Assembly (NCBI GenBank): GCA_023052935.1 | Contig: CM041292.1 | Span: 137,592,951-137,656,950 of the forward strand | From: Piezodorus guildinii | Lineage: Eukaryota > Arthropoda > Insecta > Hemiptera > Pentatomidae | DNA length: 64,000 nucleotides | Direction of reading: 5' to 3' | In this document: positions 54,650-64,000 of the stretch, in pieces | Numbering within the stretch: the first letter of the stretch is position 1 | How the letters are laid out: every line of letters begins with the position of its first letter | The notes under the pieces: generated by a model | The model's input: the letters and a program-made list of their open reading frames with translations, nothing else | What the model was told of the DNA's origin: nothing | The model's database searches: none | Translations under genes and position numbers: made by a program

Positions 54650-55919
54650 TAAGAGCAGCGTTTTATTAAAGCGCATAAGACAATTACATGTAAATCCTTG
54701 CTGCAGCTTGGGAAGCTGCAAAGACTGGCATGCCTTATGACAACCGGAGCTATGAGTACGATCCCGACTGCTGCAATGGAAGTTTTACTTAACCTAACAC
54801 CATTGCACATAGCAGTAGAAACTCAAGCACTTAACACAGCCTATAGGCTCTCTAAGTTAGAAACAAGATCCAGCTGTCTGGTTTAGCGGGGCCATGGCAA
54901 CTTGTTCAGAAGGATTGATGAAGATTCGGTGCTTGCCATGCATTCCGATCTTCAAGTAAAGAAATACAAGGACACACTTTACTGTGCAGTGATTAACAGG
55001 ACTGACTCGCACAAACCGTGCAATGGAGTCAACTGCTATACAGACGGATCCATGACAGAGCTAGGCTCAGGTGCTGGAATATGGAGAATGGATAAACCAG
55101 AGGAAGGGTTGTCCATTTCTCTTGGTAAGTATACCTCAGTCTTTCAGGCTGAAGTAATGGCTATCAATATCTGTGCTCAAACCTTAATTTCAGAAGGGAT
55201 AAGAGACAGACAGATAACTATCCATACCGATAGTCAAGCTGCTATTGGAGCTTTGGGTAGTTATATAACACGGTCCAAATTAGTAGAGGAATGCAAAAAT
55301 AATCTAAATATGCTTTCCCTGCTAAATAATGTCCGGGTATATTGGGTGCCTGGTCACTCAGGCATCTCAGGAAATGAGAGAGCTGATAGCCTCGCGAGGA
55401 GGGGTTCTGCTCAGCTACCCCCACACCTGAACCTGTGTGCGGAATTAGCCTCAGCAAAGCCAAAGGTCTGATTAAGGCGGCTGCTGATAATAGATCCAGG
55501 CAATACTGGAGGGATACCGATAAGCAGCATCACTCCAAGATGTTTCTGGATGGACCCTGCAAAGAGAGAAGTCATACTCTACTCTCTATGGACAGGAAAA
55601 CCCTAAGGAGGGTAACAGGACTATACACTGGACACTGTCAACTTAATAAGCATCTCCACAATATGGGTTTGGTGGCCTCACCGACTTGCAGATTCTGCAA
55701 GAAGGATGATGAAACTGCATTTCATTTGATATGCAGTTGCCCAGAGATTGCCGGGACACGGTTTTACCATTTTGGTGTCGACCGTATCCCTGATCCCAAG
55801 TTGCGTGAACTGATTAACCCCCACAGGTTAGTCAGATTCACCAAGGCGCTAGCCCTGTATTAACAGTAGATTGGACGGCACACAATAAGCCTAAATTGGC
55901 TGCTGTGATTGGATTACCG

Positions 55920-55997
<78 letters not shown>
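54650..55997 (+). mobile_element. 5'-truncated LINE with RNase H (LOA/I-like) and 78-nt poly(A)
   Basis: Coding starts in the RT thumb region (KLQRLACLMTTGAM, 54710). RNase H follows: CYTDGSMTELGSGAG, FQAEVMAINICAQTL, IHTDSQAAIGAL and WVPGHSGISGNERAD. A Cys/His end CRFCKKDDETAFHLIC follows, then a TAA at 55861-55863. Two lesions are present: TAG at 54884-54886 in place of a probable Gln codon, and a 1-nt shift at the CCCCC run near 55421. A 57-bp 3' UTR runs into a pure poly(A) of 78 nt (55920-55997). The order of domains fits the I/LOA/R1 side of the Jockey superfamily; exact clade unresolved. Confidence 0.8.
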
Positions 55998-55999
<2 letters not shown>

Positions 56000-58954
56000 G
56001 TTTTTAATTTGCAACGGACTTCTTACTATGTTTTTATTGAATACATAAGTTATTCAATATTTGCGGTATACATTTTTATTATTGCCATTGGATCATGATC
56101 GGTACAGTGGAAAAACATTTATCTCAACTAAATTATCGAATTAATAGCAGTAGAGGCGAGCATCAGAATCGGGAAATGATTCCGATATAGGGCTGTTTCC
56201 AGTCAAGTGAAAAATGCCCTGGCTAGTGTATGAAATATAAGCGCCCCTGAATTGTGGAGGGGATAATAGATATTGGATAGGGATGAGCTCTAACAGCTCC
56301 TATTCCTTCATCACTATTTCATCTCAGTCCGGTTTCTCAAAACAATATCAACCCTTTCTTCACATTTTTACTTAGCTTTTTCCGTATCTTAGGAGACTAA
56401 AACTGCTTATAGCAGAACTACATCCTTAATAAATATTGGATTTACTTCAACCTATTCTGAGAATGAAATATCTGGATTTTAAGGGAATATATTGTACTAC
56501 AGGACATTTTCAAATACTATTCTTTAACGAAAACACTATTTAATTGTTATTTGAGGTTTTCAATGATAACAAAGGTGAAATGACAAAACAAGTTTTAAAA
56601 ATTGTAAGAACTTAAGATTGAATTATGTATATGATGTTGAATCTATTCTCACATAGTTTATTAATTTTTTCGAAAACGGCTTCAATAATTTTCAATAAAC
56701 TTTTTATTTCTATGTATAATTAAATGGACTTTAACATCATGTAGATCATACTTATTGAAAATAGTTAGGGTTTTTATGACTAATGCTTTCAATTTCATCC
56801 ATTAAGATCCATAGATCGGGTGAGTGAGCAATATTTTTGGCATTTCCCCATCTATCATCCTGGGAATATATTTATATTTAAATGGTATGCATGATGAAAC
56901 AGAAATGGATAGCTACAGATTGAAACATTGTTTTATCTTATTTCTTTAATTGTGTATAGTAAATTAAACTCACCAACTTAGGTAATGGTTGTTTATATCT
57001 TTTTGTTTATTATTGAATTATCCAGAGAGGATTGATATTTCTATTAAAAATTGAATTTTCATGTAAACATTTAGAATATATTTCAAGTAGTGTGATGAAC
57101 TTACTGGATTTTTTAAAATTTAAATATATAGTAGTAACCAATAATAATAGGGTGATAGGATATTCGGTGGATCTCGTAAAATCAGTCTCAAACAACCGAT
57201 TGATATAAAAGTAAACGCTAATCCTTATAATGTATTATATATTTGCCAAGGCTATTAGAGTTGAGGTCTGTACGTTTTAAAAGATAATTATAGTTTTGTT
57301 TAACGTATATGAGATATCTCATAATCAGTTTCTAAATTTTTTCAAAAGGTTATTAGCTAGATTTGGAATTAGGCATGCCATATAATTTTAATTTCCCAGC
57401 CGCGAGTTTATGTATATTTAACACTTTAGATAATGATTATTATACATTATTATTGATTTAATTTGCCCGGCTCAGTTTTTTCTTAAATTGAACATACCAA
57501 AATAACATTGTTTACTAAACTTAGCTGCAGAAATTTGTTGTTCTTTCTATTATATCTTACTGAAAGATACGTAAATATAAATATCTCGAGGAACTATAAA
57601 TCGCAGCTGCCAGATTTCCTAGAGTGCAATTACTTTGATATTTGGAGTTTTTTGATATTCGTTCTTGGAAAAAAAGTGATGATAGATGTAGATAGTTACT
57701 AGAATATTTGGATAGTGGATAACTTTTTACTGGATCTGGAATACCTGGATGGCATAAGTTCATGTATTTCGTGATGAGTTGTTATTGATTCTGAGCCAAG
57801 GCATTAAACAAATTATATCCGAGAGGTCTTAAAAGATTGTTTTTATTTCAAACTGACCTTACTTTATTATTTAGAATATCGAGGATTCAATTTTAATGTG
57901 TTCCTGATCATAATAATAATGTTAAACTATAAAAAGTAGAATTCTAAATTTATTTCTCAAGTATATACCTATAAAAGTTTATATTATACAATAAAGATAA
58001 ATGGTAGTCAAAGGTATAATTTGCTAAACTTTTCATTTCCGAGTTGCGGTTGGATCACCATTTTTGATTTTACTGTAGACACTTCGAGCAGAGTAGTAAA
58101 ATATTTTTCCAATTTAATACAGAATACTACACCCACCTTTTTATTCGATTTGATCTATGGGCTTTTGGTCTATTTATTTAGATCTGCTTCTGTTTAGTTA
58201 TAAGCATAATCGCTGTCGTTCCCATTTTAGTTCTTTTACGGTTTCTATACAATTACTTCACTATTTTTCATACATTTCCTTAATATATCGAAAGCGTCTC
58301 TTTGGAAGATTTAATCTCAAGACATATACATAGTAAAAAAAAATAATTCGCATGTTTCTTTTAACATTTTATGGGTGACGAAATTATTTTATAAAGTTCA
58401 ATAATAATACCATCAGTCCAGAATAAAAATATCCAACTATGTCCATATTTCGACCTATCCTGTTTTATATCCTTTGATAAGCTTTCATTTACATAAAAAT
58501 TGGAAAATGATTTGGAGTGTCAACTAATAAGGAGAGGAATCCAATTGTTTCTCCCCGACTTTGATGGTTTTTATTTTAGGTGAAACCAATTATTAAACCA
58601 TTAGACTTGTGGCTAAGGCTTCCTGGAATTCGAGTAACAAAATTGGAAATTTTAGCGGGAAAAACACATTTTATTTAATATCTATTGATGGTAAGGAAAT
58701 GAGTTTGGTGTAAAAAAATACTCTATTAAAAAATTTAATTTAATTGAAATATTGGTCCGATAATAAATTGTATATGCTTGTTTTATTCGTAAAAATTTTT
58801 CTTTGAAACGTGTATGTAACGTTTGAAATCTGTAGGCTTTTGTAAAAGTTAACCCAAAAAATTTGAATATTTACAAAATTCCTTTTTACTCTTTTAGCGA
58901 GGTTGAGGTTACTTATTATCATCGACTATTAAATGAAGGAGAAATTCATGCAGT
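55998..58954. other. AT-rich DNA, no gene seen
   Basis: No recognised repeat or coding frame. Confidence 0.4.
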
Positions 58955-60350
58955 AACATGAAAAAATCTTGAATTATCCTTGTTATTTCGATGAAAATAA
59001 ATAGCATGACTTATTTTATCTAAATCTTTACCCTGAGAACCATTTTTGAACGAGGGCATGTATATAAAATCCCTACACACGATCTCTTAGTCGACTTTAA
59101 AAGTGCGTATGACAGCATCAAAAGACCTAAGCTGTATGAGACGTTGAGAGAGGTGGACATTCCAAGGAAACTAATACGTCTCGTGATGTTGACAATGAAA
59201 GATGTGAAGTAAGGGTTCAGTCTGACTGCTCAGATCCATTTCCTTCAAATAAAGGATTAAGACAAGGGGATGGGCTGGCTTGTTTGCTCTTTAATCTTGC
59301 ACTGGAGAAAGTTGTATGGGACTCAGGAATCCAGACAAGTAACACGATCTTCACCCGGAGTGTACAAATATTGGCATATGCTGACGATCTGAATATCGTG
59401 GCCAGGACCCGACCGGCGTTGGTAGAAGCATTTGAAAAAATCATAGAAGCTGCTTCGGCAATGGGCTTGGCCATAAACGAAGAGAAGACCAAATATATTC
59501 ACACAGGGGCTGGTGACGAGGAGGCACTGATTACAATCAGGAATCCTACAGAAACTTACACATTTCAAAGGGTCAACGAATTCGCGTATTTGGGATCCTT
59601 AGTGAAAAATCTTGAGAATATTTGGCCCTGTAAGAGATAGAGATGGATGGAGAATCAGGAGGAACAGGGAACTTCATGACCTTTTTGGAGAAATGGATAT
59701 TCTGAAATTTATAAAGCTGGGGAGGCTTAGTTGGGCTGGGCCATGTCGCAAGGATGCAAGGGGAAGAACTGTCCAAAAGAGCTTTGGAAACCCTCATTTA
59801 CAGTGCACGACGAACCGGTAGGCCAAGGCTGCGATGGATTGATGGAGTGGCGGCGGACGCATGGAGCTTGTTGCGAGTCAGGAACTGGAGAGCGGCAGCA
59901 CAGAATCGGACAGAATGGCGACGGCTTATTGAGGAGGCCAAGACCCACCAAGGGTTGTAGAGCTACGCAGATAGATAGATAGATATTTATATTTTTATAT
60001 TTATTTATATTTATATTAGGGTAAATATTAAATAATACAAAAAAAGAAACTTACCTTGTTTTTTATACGAGTTAATTTGTATTTTCAACTTCAATGCTAT
60101 TCATTGCTCATAAGATTGCATATAAATTCATTTTGACTAGAAGTAACATGAAGAAATCTTGAATTAACCTTGTTATTTCGTTGAAAATAATTATAACATG
60201 AACTACTTATATTTTTATAATATGGTATTATTAAATATTTATAGTGTAAACATTAAATAAAACAAAAAAAAACTTCTCTTGTTTTTCATACAAGTTAATT
60301 TGTATAATCAACTTCAATGTTATTCATTGCTCATAAGATTGCATATAAAA
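58955..60350. repeat. Tandem duplication of about 230 bp split by an RTE insertion
   Basis: 'aacatgaaaaaatcttgaat' at 58957 and 'aacatgaagaaatcttgaat' at 60147 start the two units. 'gttaatttgta' followed by 'caacttcaatg' and 'attcattgctcataagattg' recurs at about 60070-60120 and 60295-60345. Unit one is interrupted at about 59018-59985 by the RTE copy, so its left part lies before and its right part after that element. Confidence 0.8.
59018..59985 (+). pseudogene. RTE-type LINE, 5'-truncated, with internal deletion
   Basis: It begins with FTLRTIFERGHVYKIPTHDL and LVDFKSAYDSIKRPKLYETL (59085-59150), then has a stop and frame change near 59208. A frame from 59284 follows with LFNLALEKVVWDSG, the catalytic ILAYADDLNIVAR and NEEKTKYIHTG. 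Near 59620 about 100 codons of thumb region are missing, and the sequence resumes at NRELHDLFGEMDI. The end is in the frame 59754-59960: RRTGRPRLRWIDGVAADAW, NWRAAAQNRTEW and LIEEAKTHQGL, stop. The tail is 'agctacgca' plus (GATA)n. It is a different subfamily from the 43735 copy. Confidence 0.8.
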
Positions 60351-61849
60351 ATTATTATTAGTTTAATATTTAGGTATTTTAGATCAGCTTTAGTATTTGA
60401 AAAACAAGGGAATTTCCTTTTTCTTTTATGTATTATTGAATGTGTTGTATAGAACATAATTGGGATTATCAACCAATTTTTTCATTTATTAGTTTTTTCT
60501 TAAATTTAAGTACACATCTGGAAGGGAATGAATAATATTTAAGTTTAATAGACAAACTCAATAGGATAAATTAAGGTAAGAAAGGAAGCAACAATTAGTC
60601 ATATGTGATTTGCAGATTTCATGTGAGTAAAGTGATTCCACTAATTTCCTTGATTTTAATAATGGATAATCCACAAAAATAAATAAAACATTTTTTTTCT
60701 AGTTATTTTCACTTGAGAAGAAGTTATCGAGCACTTTAGTTATAAGACCGTTTTCATTAAATTAAAAATAAAATTAAGTATATACGAAGCCTGGATCGAA
60801 GAACGCAATTTTAGAGATAAAATCTTTCTGGCAGTGTTCCAGAAGGTACAACCCATTGCATAAGGTTATGTATTAACACAAAGGCAACCTTGTGGGCGAC
60901 TTTACTCCAGATATATAATTGTAATACCTTTCTGTAACGATCCTAATAAACTAAGAATTTCTTCTCTCTATTAATTATTTCCTGACTTATTATGTCCATT
61001 ACTGCATCCTTTATTGTTTAATTCATCGGTAAACTGACTGTAAAACAGGTAACATTTTTTTTCTCTTTATAGATTGGCCTAATCTATATACCTATTTTCA
61101 GTTCCTTAGGAATATGTATTTAGTCTATTCTGCAGAAATACTACTTCGTATATATCAAACTAAAATGATACCTTAATCCAAAAAATTGAGCAGATATGCT
61201 CACCCTCATGCTGTTCTTTCTTTTTTTATATTAGGCATAATCCTGAAAAACTCAACATGAAAATCATATATCAATTATTGATTTCAATCTTGAATGTTTT
61301 TCCAGATCACTGTGCACCGATTGCACTGCCCGATAGTTTTTTTCTTAATCGTTCTACAGACTTTTTAATCAGCTTTCTCATCAACTATGAGAAAAGCTCT
61401 TTTAAATGAATGTAATAAGGAATTACAATTTTGAGCGTAGAGGCTTCACTAAACATCAATGTTCATTTCTTTGTCATGTATGAAATCATACATTATGATC
61501 TTTATGTTTAAACTTATATCTTTCAGCTTAATATTAAGGTACTCAGTCCTTAATAATACTGATTCTCAAAAGTAGTGTAGATTGTGTGAAATTATAAATT
61601 AACAAAATATTAATTTTATTATTTCTATTTTTAAGGGCACCGCTTTACTCCACAGTACTGAATTTAGGGTTTTAAAAATGTTATCTTTCTTGCTTATACT
61701 TAAGATATATGTTGTAAAGGTCGTTAGAAAAAAAAATCAGCAACTATTTATAAAACTACACATAATGATTTATAGTGGCCAGGTCTATTGTAATATTATT
61801 GAAAGTTGGTTGACCATGATAAGTTGAATATAAAAACCAGGATGCTCTG
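60351..61849. other. AT-rich DNA, no gene seen
   Basis: Nothing recognised. Confidence 0.4.
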
Positions 61850-63300
61850 GGACTCATGTCTGTTAGTTCATTCTCTTCTCTCCATTCTTCTCTTCTTCCC
61901 CTTTGGCCAGAATCTTCTTGAATCTCCACTCAATCATATCGGTTTGAGAACAAAGGGAAAGATGCCTCGTCATGCTAGCGCCGTCTCGGTCTCTTGTAAC
62001 TTCCGATTAGGGTTGTCTCCCCTTCTACTAAAAGAACTAGATGGCTGAAGGGTCGCTTTTCAGTTTCTATTTTGGAAGCCGATACTCTATGTGTTGTTGG
62101 TTTGACCCAGTACCTTTCCTTTTATGACCAAACATATGCACTCTCTCTCTCTTACTTATTATTTACAATCTTTACTTTATCTTCGATTCTGAATAATCAT
62201 ATAAGACGTCTGTTGCGGATCCTCCATGCGCTCGCTCACAGATGGCGGTAGCGGGGACTACTCCGGTCACCGGCCGAATATAAGAAGTTGCTATAATCAA
62301 TAATATTGTATATTGTAACTAGTTAAAGCCATTATTAATATTTTTATCCATGTAACTATTTTATGAGGGTAAATAAACCATTCAAGATAATTTGACCTAG
62401 GGCCAACACACTAGTCTGGTAGAAAAGCTCTCACGGTCAATTATTGACGTGAATGGCTAACATCCCCTAAAGTCAGCCTGCTTCTACCTCGTGGTATCTC
62501 CATATGACAGAGGATATCTGCCTTTGTAACATTATGCGGTCTTTCTTATCTTATCATCCTTCAACTAACTTCTTCCTTCCTATTCCTCTCATAGGATGGG
62601 GTGAATGGCTTCTACCCATGAGTACCTATGAGGTATCCATTCCGCTGCTTTCGTGCTGCTACCACCTGGGGCATACCCTTCCTAGCCAATACCCTCTGCT
62701 AATTGGTAGGTACTCCCTATCTGCCAGAGTTACCTCAAACCTGGTGCTGCGGTACGTGCTTCTACCACGTTGAACACCATCCCCATCTTACTCTCTTTCT
62801 TGCATCAATACGCAATTTTCGAGGCCTTCTGATACTCTGTCTTGTCCATTATAATAGCAATACCTCGATACTTCTGAAAAGAAGATGGGGAGTTGGATCT
62901 TTTGAATTAGAATTTGGATTTGATTCCTCTCAAAGAGAAAATTCTATTTACTTATACATTAAAATCCTGATTTAATATCTACTTACATTTCCGTTTCTAC
63001 AGCTCACCGCGACTCTAATTACAATTCCCTTATTCCCCGAACAGCCGTTGTGACGAAGTTAGGGGTTAAATAGAGGCTGTATATTGGAAGTTAGGAAGGG
63101 AGCGGTGAGGAGAAGCTGTCGCAAGATAAGGCCCTACCTCCAGGGCCCTAACGTTATCAGCCCATCTCCGGCCCCTAACGAGCTCCTATCGCAGCCACCT
63201 TATTCCTCATCCCATGTCTCTTTCTTCCCTTTAACACTTATGCTTATCACCTTTATGCTGTTTACCATCACTTTAATTATGTCGTTCCCTCTACTCTGAC
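61850..63300. other. GC-elevated, pyrimidine-rich unassigned stretch
   Basis: Several patches (61900-62090, 62205-62285, 62400-62800, 63000-63250) have balanced composition against AT-rich flanks. Frames of 71-90 codons occur but show no motif, signal peptide or splice context. 'gcttctacc' recurs three times (62480, 62610, 62759). It could be remains of unrecognised transposons or host non-coding exons. Confidence 0.35.
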
Positions 63301-64000
63301 AGTCTTCTGTCGTCAACGCACTGATTAACCCATCTATAACACCTTTTTTAATCTGCAAACGCTTTGCTACTATGGGCAAGAGTAGGTAAAAATAAAATAT
63401 GAAAATGTATGATGGCGATAGTCATCATTGTGATCATACACTCTCTCATACTTTCAACATATTATAATACATATACATTAACAGTATCTTCTATAAAAAT
63501 TTATCATTTTTTTTTTAAACTTTTATTCTAAATAATGTTTAATTTCTAAAAATAAAGTTTATGTATTAAAAATTGTTTTGAGGTATATATTGTTTGTTTT
63601 TTAATTTAACTTTATTTATATTAAAGGATGTTATAAAAAAAATAAAACTTGGTGTTAATATCCGAATTATTTTTTGAAAATTATACCTTCCACCTTCCCG
63701 CTACTCACAAGCTCTGGGGCTCTCAAGAATTTTTACTGAATGGTTGAAGGGAAGGGTATTGGTAAGAATTTATTTGGCTATTCATGAGATTTGTTACTAC
63801 TCAGATTTCTATGTTAATACTCTTGAGTGTAACGATCATTCAAAGGAAATTATTACTATCAGAATTGTAGTGAAGATTAATATATTTTTTATTCTAGGAG
63901 GGGGTTCGAGATCATTCATATTTAGATTAATAAAATATTTACTAAAGAATCATTAAAAAAAATTAATTATTAGAATTTTCATAAATAAAAAAATGATTAA
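63301..64000. other. AT-rich DNA, no gene seen
   Basis: Nothing recognised. Confidence 0.4.

Noticed and set aside
1..64000. CRISPR array, operon, prophage or bacterial features
   Set aside because: No regularly spaced direct repeats with unique spacers, and no bacterial gene organisation. All repeat evidence is of eukaryotic transposable elements and microsatellites.

Overview
The window looks like repeat-dominated intergenic or intronic DNA from an insect (arthropod) nuclear genome. It is very AT-rich, full of microsatellites and homopolymers, has no operon-like gene layout, and carries insect-type non-LTR retrotransposons (CR1-like, I, Jockey, RTE and LOA/I-like groups), tRNA-derived SINEs and terminal-inverted-repeat elements. 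I cannot name the species. No intact host gene is visible. Two short coding candidates on the minus strand (an exon-like block at 7261-7402 and a signal-peptide-bearing ORF at 47656-47838) are the only possible host-gene pieces.

Layout. 2.0-4.1 kb: a roughly 2.09 kb element with long imperfect terminal inverted repeats around a decayed gene for a FEN1/XPG-like (PIN-fold) nuclease; no known transposase is visible. 5.9-7.9 kb: a 470-bp TTAA-flanked MITE, a large foldback repeat, an exon-like block, and an inverted pair with hammerhead-like cores. 9.5-14.9 kb: a near-complete CR1-like LINE, with a PHD-finger ORF1 (two frameshifts), a T-rich tandem-duplicated spacer of about 1.4 kb, and an ORF2 (one nonsense codon). 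15-18 kb: head-to-head clusters of one dispersed repeat family. 18.5 kb: a tRNA-derived SINE. 19.8-25.1 kb: an I-group LINE with RNase H; its ORF2 has a single nonsense codon. 25-44 kb: mostly anonymous DNA with Jockey 3' fragments, an I-group 3' fragment that begins in a foldback, and a close inverted repeat around two Jockey fragments. 43-60 kb: RTE-type fragments, an RTE-related LINE (50.5-51.9 kb), a SINE whose tail matches the RTE end, an RNase H-bearing LINE with a 78-nt poly(A), and an RTE inserted into a tandem duplication. 60-64 kb: AT-rich DNA with a GC-elevated, unassigned stretch at 61.85-63.3 kb.

How the parts relate. LINE families here supply reverse transcriptase, and at least one SINE (54.0-54.2 kb) carries a 3' tail matching the RTE terminus, which is the signature of a SINE mobilised by its partner LINE. 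Both I-group copies end in the same kind of short hairpin, and the CR1-like copy also ends in a hairpin; these are plausible RT recognition signals. All coding copies are broken, often by a single stop, so the window records several rounds of insertion, truncation and nesting, and no active element. Coordinates of element boundaries were read by eye and are approximate unless a duplication or tail fixes them.
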